A DNA stretch of 23,210 nucleotides from Planctomycetes bacterium UBA1662 (GTDB taxonomy: Bacteria; Planctomycetota; UBA8108), in the NCBI GenBank assembly GCA_002320775.1, contig DCKY01000143.1, forward strand, positions 1-23,210. The letters are read 5' to 3'. A program made the position numbers and the translations under genes. Of this stretch, positions 14,503 to 23,197 are shown piece after piece. Within the stretch, counting starts at the first letter, position 1, and every line of letters starts with the position of its first letter. The notes under the pieces were generated by a model. The model saw nothing but the letters and a program-made list of their open reading frames with translations, made no database searches and was not told where the DNA came from.

Positions 14503-16259
14503 TGGGTTTCCTGCGCTCCTTCTTTTTCCCTCTCGGGATCCACCTCGTTCACCGTTTCCACCAACTCTTCGGCCTCCATGATCCGGTACGGATAGCCCTG
14601 CTCGGTAAGAAAGAGCTGTCGCTTTTCCGCGAATTCCTGCTCTCGGCTGCTGGTTGCGATACCGCTGCCGCGAGTGACCAGGGAATAAAACACCGCGCAA
14701 CCGGCATCCTGTTTCGGCCGCAAAATCCGTCCGAGGCGCTGCGCCTCTTCCTGCCGGGACCCGAAGGTCCCTGAAATCTGTATCGCCACATTCGCATCCG
14801 GAAGATCAACGGCAAAGTTGCCCACCTTGCTGACAACAAGGGTCTGAATCTCGCCGTTGCGGAAGCCTTCGTATAATTCATCGCGAGTCTGCTGCGGCGT
14901 CTTGCCCGTGATCAGCGGCGCGCCGAGCGCCTCCGCAACCTGGTCCAGCTGATCCAGGTACTGCCCCAGGACGAGAATATGATCCGCCGCATGGCGCCTT
15001 ACCAGGTTCTTGATGACATCCATCTTGGCCGGGTTTTCCGACGCGATTCGGAACTTGCCTCGCCGGCCGGCCAGCTGGTAGTCCTCTTTCAGGCCGGAGA
15101 CCAGCTCGACCCTGACCTCAACGCATTCCGCATCGGCAATCCAGCCGCCTCCCTCGAGCGATCTCCAGGGGACATCGTATTTTCGCGGGCCGATCAGGCT
15201 GAAGACCTCGGTTTCTTTTCCATCCTCCCGGATCAGCGTTGCTGTAAGGCCAATACGGCGGGTCGCCTGGATCTCGGCCGTAAAGCGGAAGACCGGGGCA
15301 GGCAGGAGATGCACCTCGTCATAGATAATGAGACCCCATGGGTTCTCGAAGAAGAGCTTGAAGTGCTCAAAATCATCCACCTTGGACTTGCGATAGGTAA
15401 GCATCTGATAGGTGGAGAGGGTCACCGGCCGGATCTGCTTGACCTCGCCGCTATACTCTCCGACCTGGTCTTCGGTCAGGGTTGTCTTGTCCAGAAGCTC
15501 ACGGCGCCATTGCCGCAGGGCTGTAACGTTCGTGGTCAAAATGAGCGTCTGCTTGCCAACCGCGGCCAGGGCCCCCATCCCGACAATGGTTTTCCCGGCG
15601 CCACAGGGGAGCACGACCACTCCGCTTCCCCCGTGGGCGCCCCCTCCTGCATAAAACGCATCAACGGCATCCTGTTGATAGCCGCGGAGGGCGAAGGGAG
15701 AGCCATCCTCAATGGAATCCCGAAGGCTCACATCAAGATCCTTACCTTCGCGGTAGCCGGCAAGGTCCCGGGCCGGATAGCCGATCTTGGCCAGGGCCAG
15801 CTTGAGCTGGCCGCGGCACTCGGGCCGCACCGCCAGGCCATTTTCATATTCAGGCTCCTGCAGCAAAAACTCCTCAAGATGGTTCAGCTGCCCCAGGTGC
15901 TCCAGGAGCTCTTCCTCGTCAGCAACCAGAACGATCCCGCCATCTTCATCGCTGACCAGCTCGACCCGGCCGTAGCTCGTTACGGCGTCGGTGATCTCCT
16001 TGGCTATATTTGGCGGAACAGGATACTTGGAAACGGAATCCAGAAACTCCAGAATCTCTTCGGCATCCGCCCCGGAGGCTCCTGCATTCCAGAGCGACAG
16101 CGCGGTAATCCGGTACATGTGGATGTGTTCAGGGCTTTTTTCAAGCTCGGCAAAAAGCATCAACCGATCACGAACCTCCTCGAATCGGGGATGGTCGGCC
16201 TCGAGAATAATCGACCGGTCACTCTGAACGATAAGTGGGTTGTCGGGATTAATTGCCAT
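14493..16259 (-). CDS. xpb: XPB/ERCC3-type superfamily 2 DNA repair helicase
   Basis: XPB is a 3'-5' DNA translocase/helicase of nucleotide excision repair. The start is placed at ATG 16259 (AAGGA, 7-base spacing) and not at the in-frame TTG two codons upstream; length is 588 residues. Domain order is as follows. Residues 1-130 are an XPB/Ssl2-like N-terminal domain (PLIVQSDRSIILEA, HIHMYRITALSLWNA). Walker A is PCGAGKT at 218-224. The DEVH box is at 314-317. Motif III TAT is at 339-341 and is followed by R344-E345-D346, the RED motif typical of XPB. The second RecA fold follows, with motif VI QRLGRILRPK at 507-516. All ATPase motifs are intact. It lies 57 bases after gyrA in the same direction and overlaps the partner gene, so it is probably part of the dnaN-gyrA transcript. 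Confidence 0.95.
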   Translation of the reverse strand: MAINPDNPLIVQSDRSIILEADHPRFEEVRDRLMLFAELEKSPEHIHMYRITALSLWNAGASGADAEEILEFLDSVSKYPVPPNIAKEITDAVTSYGRVELVSDEDGGIVLVADEEELLEHLGQLNHLEEFLLQEPEYENGLAVRPECRGQLKLALAKIGYPARDLAGYREGKDLDVSLRDSIEDGSPFALRGYQQDAVDAFYAGGGAHGGSGVVVLPCGAGKTIVGMGALAAVGKQTLILTTNVTALRQWRRELLDKTTLTEDQVGEYSGEVKQIRPVTLSTYQMLTYRKSKVDDFEHFKLFFENPWGLIIYDEVHLLPAPVFRFTAEIQATRRIGLTATLIREDGKETEVFSLIGPRKYDVPWRSLEGGGWIADAECVEVRVELVSGLKEDYQLAGRRGKFRIASENPAKMDVIKNLVRRHAADHILVLGQYLDQLDQVAEALGAPLITGKTPQQTRDELYEGFRNGEIQTLVVSKVGNFAVDLPDANVAIQISGTFGSRQEEAQRLGRILRPKQDAGCAVFYSLVTRGSGIATSSREQEFAEKRQLFLTEQGYPYRIMEAEELVETVNEVDPEREKEGAQETQCS

Positions 16260-16280
16260 TCTCAATTCCTTCGCGCCCTG

Positions 16281-16295
16281 CCGACAAATTGCCGG
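16281..16295. promoter_or_regulatory. Imperfect 15-base palindrome in the gyrA-xpb gap
   Basis: CCGACAA and TTGCCGG flank a central A, with a single mismatch between the arms. A one-base loop makes it unlikely as an RNA hairpin, so a protein-binding site is the more natural reading. It lies 5 bases upstream of the Shine-Dalgarno of xpb. It does not resemble the LexA boxes I know. A chance palindrome cannot be excluded. Confidence 0.25.
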
Positions 16296-16316
16296 TGAGC
16301 TGCAGGCGCCCTTGTA

Positions 16317-18914
16317 CTATTCGGTGCTCGTCGGTTCCTCGCCTTCCGTGGAGCCGGCCTCTTCCGTCTCCGTCGTCTCCGTCGTCTTCGCGGCCGCGGT
16401 TTCCTCAGCCCCCTCGGCATCCGCCCCGGCATCCGCTTCATTTTCTTCCGCCTCGGCCGGGGCAACGCACTCGATGGCCACCAGTGTATCGCCATCCTGG
16501 AGGCGCATCAGATTGACACCCTGGGTCGAACGCCCCATTACACTGATCTCCGATGCCTGGGTCCGCATCAAGAGGCCCTCGCGGCTCATCAGGACGATGT
16601 CATCTTCCTCCCGGACAGCCTTCAGGCCCACCACAGGCCCATTGCGGGAGGTCGCCTTGATGCTGATGATTCCCGCGCCGTTTCGTTTCTGCCGTCTGTA
16701 GTTTTCTACGGCAGTCTTCTTGCCAAAGCCGTTGGCGCAGGCCGTCAACAGGGTGACTCCTTCCTGGGCAGGGTCAAGGATCGCCATATCAACGACCTCA
16801 TCATCTGCCGAAAGATTGATGCCCCCCACTCCGGCCGCGGTACGCCCCATCGGACGAATGTCAGCCTCATCAAACCGGATGGCCTTGCCCGCCCGGGTTC
16901 CCAGCACGACCTCCTGCCCGGCTCGGCAGAGGGAGGCCCCGATGAGGGAGTCGTCCTCCTTGAGCTTGATGGCAATGATTCCCGTTTTCTTGGGTCGAGA
17001 GAATTGGTCAAGGCTGACCTTCTTGGTCGTACCCTTCCGGGTCGCGAAAACAACAAAACGCTCGGCATCGAACTCATCGACGCACAGCTGCTGGCTAACC
17101 GTCTCGCCCTCCGCCAGATTCAGGAAGTTGATAATCGGGCGGCCCTTCGCCGTGCGCCCCATATTTGGAATCTCGTAAACCCGCAGCCAGTAGACGCGCC
17201 CCTTGTTCGTATAGAGCAGGATGTAGTCATGGGTCGAGGCGACAAAGAGGGTCTTGACGAAATCGCCCTCTTTCTTATTGCCCCCGGCAACGCCGCGGCC
17301 ACCGCGGCCCTGGTTGCGATAGGTGCTCAGCGGGGTGCGCTTGACATAGCCTTCCCGGGTAAAGGTGACGGCCACCTGTTCCTCCGGAATGAGATCCTCG
17401 GCGGCGTAATCCTCCGCCTCCTCAACAATCTCGGTACGGCGCTCATCCCCAAGCTTCTTCTCCGCCTCCCCCAGCTCTTCCACAATCAGGTCGAGAACGA
17501 GCTGCTCGCTGGCGAGAATCTCCCGGTAATACTTGATGTCGGCATGCAGCTGGTCGAGCTCGTCCTGGAGCTTCTGGCGCTCCAGGCCGGTCAGCCGCCG
17601 CAGTTGCATGATCAGGATCTGGTGCGCCTGGATCTCGGTGAATTGGTGTTCGGCCATCAGGCGGGACTGGGCCTCTTGATCCGTCTTGGAAGACCGGATC
17701 AAGGCGATCACCTCATCAATGATGTCGAGCGCCTTCAGCAGGCCCTCAACAATGTGGGCGCGCTCTTCCGCCTTGCGCAGGAGATAGCGAGTCCGGCGGC
17801 GAATGATCTCTATTCGATGGCGCCTGTATTCATTGAGCAGCTCCTTGAGACCAAGGGTCTCCGGGCGGCCGCGGACAAGGGCGATGTTGATGATGCTGAA
17901 GGTTGCGCTGAGCTGGGTAAACTTATAGAGCTGGTTGACGACCACCTCCGGCGATGCGGACATCTTGAGTTCGATAACCAGCCGGATGTTCTTATCGCTC
18001 TCGTCCCTGACATCCGCAATGTCCTGGATGCGGCCATCCTTGACGCACTCAGAGATCTTCTCGATGATCGAAACCTTGTTCTCCTGGTAGGGAATCTCGG
18101 TAAAGATGATCGAGTCCTTGTTTTTTCCGGGCTCAACATGGTACTTGGAGCGCACCTTGATCAGCCCCCGGCCTGTCTTGTAGGCCTGACGGATACCAGC
18201 CCGCCCGCAGATCTCCGCCCCGGTGGGGAAGTCCGGACCCGGAATGTGCCCCATCAGCTCTTCTACGGAAATATCGGGGTTCGCGATAAGGGCGCGCAGG
18301 CCGGCGCACACCTCTCCGAGGTTGTGCGGAGGCATGCTCGTCGCCATGCCAACGGCGATGCCCGTCGAGCCATTGCAAAGCAGGTTAGGAAAAGCGGCCG
18401 GGAGCACGCTGGGCTCGTCGAGACGATTGTCGAAGGTCTTCTGATGGTCGACCGTTTCCTTGTCGATGTCGGTCATCAACTGGACGGTCCCCTCGGTCAT
18501 CCGCGCCTCGGTATATCGCATCGCCGCGGGAGGGTCCCCGTCGATCGAGCCAAAGTTGCCCTGGCTGTCAACAAGCGGGTAGCGGGTGTTGAAGCTCTGG
18601 GCCATGCGCACGAGCGTGGGGTAGATGGCGCCATCTCCATGCGGATGGTAGCTCATCATGGTCTGGCCCACGATCGCGGCGCTTTTGCGATGCGCTCCGC
18701 GGGGCCCAAGGTTCAGGTCCCGCATGGCCACGAGAATTCGGCGCTGAGACGGCTTCAGGCCATCGCGGATGTCCGGAAGCGCCCGCTGAATGATGACGCT
18801 CATCGAATAGGTGAGGTAGGACTCCTTGAGCTCATCCTGGATGTCCAGCTCGCGGACTTTTTCGCCTGCACCAAATCCTGTTTCTTCGTTTTCTGCCATA
18901 TCGCGCTCAGACAT
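16317..18914 (-). CDS. gyrA: DNA gyrase subunit A
   Basis: GyrA is the DNA-breaking and rejoining subunit of gyrase (A2B2), which introduces negative supercoils. ATG 18914 gives 865 residues. It overlaps the gyrB stop by 8 bases; ATG 18899 is the alternative start. The catalytic tyrosine is Y134 in AMRYTEARM. The GyrA box is QGRGGRG at 535-541, in front of six-bladed C-terminal wrapping repeats, and marks this as gyrase and not topoisomerase IV. In the quinolone region (YHPHGDGAIYPTLVRMAQ) the E. coli Ser83 and Asp87 positions are Gly95 and Pro99. After residue 820 comes an acidic, Ala/Thr-rich tail of about 46 residues. In E. coli an acidic tail tunes DNA wrapping. It is co-directional with gyrB upstream and xpb downstream. 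Confidence 0.98.
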   Translation of the reverse strand: MSERDMAENEETGFGAGEKVRELDIQDELKESYLTYSMSVIIQRALPDIRDGLKPSQRRILVAMRDLNLGPRGAHRKSAAIVGQTMMSYHPHGDGAIYPTLVRMAQSFNTRYPLVDSQGNFGSIDGDPPAAMRYTEARMTEGTVQLMTDIDKETVDHQKTFDNRLDEPSVLPAAFPNLLCNGSTGIAVGMATSMPPHNLGEVCAGLRALIANPDISVEELMGHIPGPDFPTGAEICGRAGIRQAYKTGRGLIKVRSKYHVEPGKNKDSIIFTEIPYQENKVSIIEKISECVKDGRIQDIADVRDESDKNIRLVIELKMSASPEVVVNQLYKFTQLSATFSIINIALVRGRPETLGLKELLNEYRRHRIEIIRRRTRYLLRKAEERAHIVEGLLKALDIIDEVIALIRSSKTDQEAQSRLMAEHQFTEIQAHQILIMQLRRLTGLERQKLQDELDQLHADIKYYREILASEQLVLDLIVEELGEAEKKLGDERRTEIVEEAEDYAAEDLIPEEQVAVTFTREGYVKRTPLSTYRNQGRGGRGVAGGNKKEGDFVKTLFVASTHDYILLYTNKGRVYWLRVYEIPNMGRTAKGRPIINFLNLAEGETVSQQLCVDEFDAERFVVFATRKGTTKKVSLDQFSRPKKTGIIAIKLKEDDSLIGASLCRAGQEVVLGTRAGKAIRFDEADIRPMGRTAAGVGGINLSADDEVVDMAILDPAQEGVTLLTACANGFGKKTAVENYRRQKRNGAGIISIKATSRNGPVVGLKAVREEDDIVLMSREGLLMRTQASEISVMGRSTQGVNLMRLQDGDTLVAIECVAPAEAEENEADAGADAEGAEETAAAKTTETTETEEAGSTEGEEPTSTE

Positions 18915-21456
18915 CAAGGTTCTTCACATCCAGGGCGTGCTCCTGGATGAAATTCCGCCTCTCCTCAACATTTGTTCCCATCAGGATTGTGAAATATTCG
19001 TCGGCCTTTTCCGCATCCGCAACCGTCACCTTCAACACGGTACGGCGTTCGGGGTCCATCGTCGTCAGGTAAAGCTGGTCAGGATTCATCTCGCCCAGGC
19101 CCTTAAAGCGCTTGGGCTCCAGCTTGCGCTCGGCCGCAGAGTTGACCCCATCGAGTATGTTGAGAAGGTCATAAACATTCTGTTCTTCGTCCTCACCAAA
19201 GGAGAGCGCCCCGATCGGCTCCGGCTCCGCAGCGCCCAGGTCTGCATCGTTAATCGACAACCGGAGAGGAACGGCGGCCAGCCCGTGCTGGTCGAGGAGG
19301 GTGCGAATTTCTGTCAGGGGCCCACTCTCAAAGATCGTATAGAGGACGGCATCGGCGGCCCTGCGTTCTTCGAGGCCGGCGGTCTCCTCGCAAACCACGG
19401 GCTCTCGCCCGAGCTCCTTGCCAAGCTCCTTAATACGCTTCTCGCGCGCGGTGTCATCTTGATACAGCTCACCGACGGGCTCCGTACCGGCGGCCCCCGC
19501 CACCGAGAGCATCTTGGGCGGCAAGATGCCATCGTCGCCGGCTGCGGCCAGGTATTCTCCCAGGACGAGACCCTTGCGTTCAAGCGCTCGCTCGAGACCG
19601 CTCAGGCGGGAGATTCCCTCGCAGAGCACACGGAAGGCTCCAGAGCGGAGCTCAACCCGGCCCCCATCGAGCAGCAGGGCAACGTTTTCCACTCCAACCC
19701 GGAGCATCTCCGACTCGTATTCTTTCTCATCCTGAACGTACATGGACTTCTTCTTCGAGCCCTTGCGGGGAGCAAGCTCATAGAGCGGCGGCTGGGCGAT
19801 GTAGACCGCGCCCGCATCGATCAGGCTCCTCATGTGCCTGAAAAAGAACGTCAACAGGAGGGTGCGAATGTGGGAGCCGTCTACATCCGCATCCGTCATG
19901 ATGATCACCTTGCCATAACGCAGCTTCGACAAGTCAAACTCATCTCCGATGCCCGTCCCGAGAGCGGAAATAATAGTCTGGATCTCCTGGTGCCCGAGGA
20001 CCTTGTCGATGCGCGTCTTCTCAACATTGATAATCTTTCCCCGGATCGGGAGGATCGCCTGGAATTCGCGTACGCGCCCCTGCTTTGCGGAGCCGCCGGC
20101 CGAATCTCCCTCGACGATAAAGACCTCCGTCTGGAAAGGGTCGCGGCTGGAACAGTCCGCCAGCTTGCCCGGCAGGCTACCGCTGGAAAGGGCGGTCTTT
20201 CGGCGAGCCATGTCGCGCGCCTTGCGCGCAGCCTCGCGGGCGATGCGAGCGTCGACAGCCTTGCGGCAGATCGCCTTCGCCGTCGGAGGATTCTCCGCCA
20301 GATAGCTCGCCAGGCGGTCGTTGACGGCCTGCTGGACAACGCCCTCCACCTCGGTGTTGGACAGCTTGACCTTGGTCTGGCTCTCGAACCTGGGATCCGG
20401 AACCTTGACGCTGACGATAGCCACCAGCCCTTCGAGATAGTCCGCGCCCTCTGGGACGGTTTCCTTTTCCTTCACCACCTTGCTCTCGCGGGCGTATTTG
20501 TTCAACGTCCGCGTCAGCCCCGACTTGAACCCGCTTAGATGGGTTCCCCCGTGCTCGGTGTTGATGTTGTTGGCGAAGGTGTAAATGCTGTCGGCTGTAT
20601 AGTCCCGATTATACTGGAAGGAAATCTCCACCTTGACTCCGGAGCCCTCGTCCTCCTTGTCGAAATAGACGATGTTGTCATGAACCGTCTCTTTCTTTCG
20701 GTTGAGGTATTCAACGTAATCCTTGATGCCTTCTTCGTAATAAAACTCCTCGGCCTTTCCTTCGCGATCATCGGCGATCGATACGCGGAGCCCCCGATTC
20801 AGAAAGGCGAGCTCGCGACACCTCTTTGCCAGGGCAGCGTACTGGAACTCCACCGTTTCCATGATGGTCGCATCCGGCTTGAAACGAATCTTGGTCCCGG
20901 TAGCATCCGCCTCGCCCACGATCTCGACCGGGCCGACCGGCTCAGGGGCCTGGCCCTCGCCCTCGCCCTTGAGCTCGTAGCGCTGGGTGTGATGTTTCCC
21001 CTCCCGGTAGACATCCACGGTGAGCCATTCGCTCAGAGCGTTCACCACCGATACGCCAACTCCATGCAGGCCGCCGGAAACCTTGTAGCTGTCATGGTCA
21101 AACTTCCCGCCGGCATGAAGGGTCGTCATGACTACATCCAGGGCATCGCTCCCCGACTCGTGGGCTCCAACGGGTATGCCCCGCCCGTTATCTTCAACTG
21201 AGACGCTTCCGTCTTCGTAGATATGAAGCTTCACCGTATCGCAATGCCCGGCCATGGCCTCATCGATACTGTTGTCGAGCACCTCGGTCACGAGATGTTC
21301 GAGACCCTTGATGTCGGTGCCGCCGATGTACATATCGGGGCGCATCCTGACAGCCTCAAGGCCCTCGAGAACCTTGATGTTGCTGGCTCCGTAATCAGCC
21401 TGATTGTCAGCCTCAGAGGTCTTGGTGGCCCCAGAGGCGTCATCCGTTGACGTCAT
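18907..21456 (-). CDS. gyrB: DNA gyrase subunit B
   Basis: GyrB is the ATPase subunit of gyrase. The 849-residue protein shows the GHKL ATP site: EVLDNSIDEA with N62, DNGRGIP at 89-95, GGLHGVG at 128-134, and the QTK lysine at 360-362. The TOPRIM domain has EGDSAGG at 449-455 and DADVDG at 522-527, and the tail has KRFKGLGEMN at 782-791. Between about residues 585 and 775 lies an insertion of roughly 190 residues that is absent from short GyrBs such as that of Bacillus. It sits in the same place as the E. coli insertion but has its own sequence. The ATG overlaps the dciA stop as ATGA, so translation is probably coupled. The gyrA start lies within the last codons of this gene. Confidence 0.98.
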   Translation of the reverse strand: MTSTDDASGATKTSEADNQADYGASNIKVLEGLEAVRMRPDMYIGGTDIKGLEHLVTEVLDNSIDEAMAGHCDTVKLHIYEDGSVSVEDNGRGIPVGAHESGSDALDVVMTTLHAGGKFDHDSYKVSGGLHGVGVSVVNALSEWLTVDVYREGKHHTQRYELKGEGEGQAPEPVGPVEIVGEADATGTKIRFKPDATIMETVEFQYAALAKRCRELAFLNRGLRVSIADDREGKAEEFYYEEGIKDYVEYLNRKKETVHDNIVYFDKEDEGSGVKVEISFQYNRDYTADSIYTFANNINTEHGGTHLSGFKSGLTRTLNKYARESKVVKEKETVPEGADYLEGLVAIVSVKVPDPRFESQTKVKLSNTEVEGVVQQAVNDRLASYLAENPPTAKAICRKAVDARIAREAARKARDMARRKTALSSGSLPGKLADCSSRDPFQTEVFIVEGDSAGGSAKQGRVREFQAILPIRGKIINVEKTRIDKVLGHQEIQTIISALGTGIGDEFDLSKLRYGKVIIMTDADVDGSHIRTLLLTFFFRHMRSLIDAGAVYIAQPPLYELAPRKGSKKKSMYVQDEKEYESEMLRVGVENVALLLDGGRVELRSGAFRVLCEGISRLSGLERALERKGLVLGEYLAAAGDDGILPPKMLSVAGAAGTEPVGELYQDDTAREKRIKELGKELGREPVVCEETAGLEERRAADAVLYTIFESGPLTEIRTLLDQHGLAAVPLRLSINDADLGAAEPEPIGALSFGEDEEQNVYDLLNILDGVNSAAERKLEPKRFKGLGEMNPDQLYLTTMDPERRTVLKVTVADAEKADEYFTILMGTNVEERRNFIQEHALDVKNLDV

Positions 21457-21860
21457 GTGTTTGTCTCGAAGTTTCCGGCGCGAAACCGGATATTCTGAAA
21501 GTTGGGAAAGCCTTCGCTCTGGCGCAAAGAGCTCATAATTTCTTCACGGTAATAAGCCGAGAGCTCGCCAAGCAGGGGGGCTGAATCGACCTCGACTACA
21601 AGGGTTCCTCCCCTGAGGTCCACAATGCGTGTTCTGTCGGCCACTTCATCTCCCACCGTATCCTTCCAACACTTTTCCAGTTGGACCCGGCCCAGGGACG
21701 TATCGAGGCTGTTTTCTTTTAACCATCGGCGCAGAATGTCCTCAAGCACCTCGGGACCCTTGCCGCCAGCTTCATTGCTGCGGCTCTTTCCTCTGTGCCG
21801 CGTTTTTCGATTCGTCACTCTTCTTCTCTTATTGCAGTCAGGTTTCCAGAAAAGTTTCAA
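21453..21860 (-). CDS. dciA: DciA-type (DUF721) DnaB-helicase loader/operator
   Basis: DciA, formerly DUF721, helps place the replicative helicase DnaB in the many bacteria that lack DnaC or DnaI. The 135-residue frame starts with TTG at 21860, which overlaps the dnaN stop codon; GTG at 21818 is a possible later start with an AGAGAAGAAG upstream. After a strongly basic N-terminus (residues 10-33) comes the DUF721 core: a helix with ILRRWLKEN, then LEKCWKDTVGDEVADRT, then GGTLVVEVDSAPLLGELSAY, and a final helix with IMSSLRQ. This spacing is typical of the family. Position between dnaN and gyrB supports the assignment. The stop overlaps the gyrB start as ATGA. Confidence 0.88.
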   Translation of the reverse strand: MKLFWKPDCNKRRRVTNRKTRHRGKSRSNEAGGKGPEVLEDILRRWLKENSLDTSLGRVQLEKCWKDTVGDEVADRTRIVDLRGGTLVVEVDSAPLLGELSAYYREEIMSSLRQSEGFPNFQNIRFRAGNFETNT

Positions 21861-22969
21861 TTGACCACCAGGGGCATCAGGTAATGACGGTAGCTTAGCT
21901 CGCCCTTAATCGCCCCCGGTCGCTCCGAACCGAAAAACTCCATCCGGACCTGCTCTGTGTCGATGGTTCTGAGCGCATCCACGAAATAGCTCGGGTTAAA
22001 TCGAATCTCAACATCCTCGCCTTCTTTTTCCACATCCACCCGGATCATCGACTCGCCAATATCACTGCCTTTGGATTCAATCGCGACCTCCTTGCCCTTG
22101 AAGCGAAAAATCACGGCCTCCGTCTCCTTGTCGGTAACCAGGGAGGCGCTCCGGACCGCGGCAACCAGCTGCCCCCGATCCGCCGTTACCTCGCTCTTAA
22201 CATCAGAAGGAATCGCGGATTTGTATTCGGGAAAGGTTCCCTCTACCAGCTTCGCCATCAGCTCTCCGCCGTCGAAGGACATCTGCACTTCCGTTTCCTG
22301 GAGGGCGAACTTGACGCTCTCCTCCCCTTGAGACAAGACCTTAACCATCACATCAACGGCTCGGTTAGGGATAATTCCAGAGACCGCCGCCGAAGCAGGA
22401 TTTTCGATCTCCATCTCGTCGGTAGTCAGGCGTTTTCCATCGGTTGCCGTCATCTTGAGCAGGCCGCCTTCTATCTCGCAGAAAACTCCGGTCAGCTGAT
22501 AGCGGGAAGAGTCTCTTGAGGCCGCGACGGCTACTCGGCGTAACATCTCGGCAAATTTGGCGCGCGGTAGCTCCAGGGCCCCCTCTCCGGAAAATCCTCT
22601 CACCTCTGGAAATTCGTCAGGGCTCTCTCCAAGCAGCTTGAAGGAATACTCTCCCGACTCGGAGCAAACCTTCGCTCCCTTTCCATCCTTTGTGACCTCT
22701 ATAATAATCCTGTTTCCAGGGACCTCCCTGACAAGGGAGAGGAGCCTGGCGGCAGGCAGGGCCAACTCACCCTTACCATCAACCTCCTGGCGTTCAATCT
22801 GCAGACAAGCTGACACATCCAGATCAGTCGCCTTGAGATGCAATTCCTTGCCCGTTGCAACAAAGAGACAATTCCGCAGGATCGACTTGGTGGTAGGCCC
22901 ACCCCCGGTGATCGCCGCGATACTTTGCAGTCGCTCAAACAGCTCGTTCTTTTCACAGCAAATTTTCAT
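21857..22969 (-). CDS. dnaN: DNA polymerase III beta subunit (sliding clamp)
   Basis: DnaN forms the ring that tethers DNA polymerase III and many repair proteins to DNA. The 370-residue length and three similar domains (about 1-120, 121-245, 246-370) fit the family. Recognisable segments include LHLKATDLDVSA, ALELPRAKFAEML, MTATDGKRL (the signature around the domain 2 binding pocket), LVEGTFPEYKSAIP, and the C-terminal YLMPLVVN, a variant of the usual YLIMPMRL. AAGGA lies 7 bases before the ATG. It is the first gene of the operon in this window, with about 200 bases of leader after the predicted promoter. Its stop overlaps the dciA start, so translational coupling is likely. Confidence 0.97.
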   Translation of the reverse strand: MKICCEKNELFERLQSIAAITGGGPTTKSILRNCLFVATGKELHLKATDLDVSACLQIERQEVDGKGELALPAARLLSLVREVPGNRIIIEVTKDGKGAKVCSESGEYSFKLLGESPDEFPEVRGFSGEGALELPRAKFAEMLRRVAVAASRDSSRYQLTGVFCEIEGGLLKMTATDGKRLTTDEMEIENPASAAVSGIIPNRAVDVMVKVLSQGEESVKFALQETEVQMSFDGGELMAKLVEGTFPEYKSAIPSDVKSEVTADRGQLVAAVRSASLVTDKETEAVIFRFKGKEVAIESKGSDIGESMIRVDVEKEGEDVEIRFNPSYFVDALRTIDTEQVRMEFFGSERPGAIKGELSYRHYLMPLVVN

Positions 22970-23027
22970 CGTGTATTCCTTTGGCAGGGCCCCACGCTGA
23001 AACCCCGAAGCGGCATCTCCCGCAAGC

Positions 23028-23057
23028 CTTGCTCATTTCGCCTTAGACGAAAGCAAG
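23028..23057 (-). other. Hairpin in the dnaN 5' leader with a competing short stem
   Basis: CTTGCT at 23028-23033 and TTCG at 23037-23040 pair with CGAA and AGCAAG at 23048-23057, around a 7-base loop with a 3-base bulge. CTTGC at 23028-23032 can instead pair with GCAAG at 23022-23026, so the two stems exclude each other. In both cases the structure would be in the long leader of the dnaN transcript. No function is known to me. Confidence 0.35.
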
Positions 23058-23131
23058 CCATTCCATGGGTGCAAAGTTCACTTCCATTGAAAAACTCAAA
23101 TCCAGGGTCACACAATCCGCCTGAAGCGCTA

Positions 23132-23140
23132 TTAACCACC
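23132..23140. promoter_or_regulatory. Possible weak DnaA box
   Basis: TTAACCACC matches the TTATCCACA consensus at 7 of 9 positions. Only this one weak site was found in the AT-rich stretch at the right edge, so it does not establish an origin. If real it could mark DnaA control of the dnaN promoter, about 30 bases downstream of the predicted -10. Confidence 0.2.
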
Positions 23141-23169
23141 TTTGATAACACTAAATTGAGGAAAGAATC

Positions 23170-23197
23170 ATTATAGTTCGGGTCCAGCTAAAGGCAA
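23170..23197 (-). promoter_or_regulatory. Predicted sigma70-type promoter of the dnaN-gyrA operon
   Basis: Read on the minus strand, TTGCCT (plus positions 23192-23197) and a perfect TATAAT (plus positions 23170-23175) are 16 bases apart. Transcription would start near 23163, leaving about 194 bases before the dnaN ATG. The region around it (23100-23210) is clearly more AT-rich than the rest of the window. This is the best promoter match seen in the window. Confidence 0.6.

Noticed and set aside
14503..14700. Upstream extension of the XPB-partner frame by 66 codons
   Set aside because: The extra part only reads the xpb coding sequence in another frame and is low-complexity Arg/Gly-rich. ATG 14502 has an upstream AGGA and fits the operon overlap.
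14979..20538. Long plus-strand open frames (up to about 650 codons) opposite gyrA, gyrB and xpb
   Set aside because: They lie antisense to genes with unmistakable family motifs, lack ribosome-binding sites and show no family features. High GC content produces such shadows.
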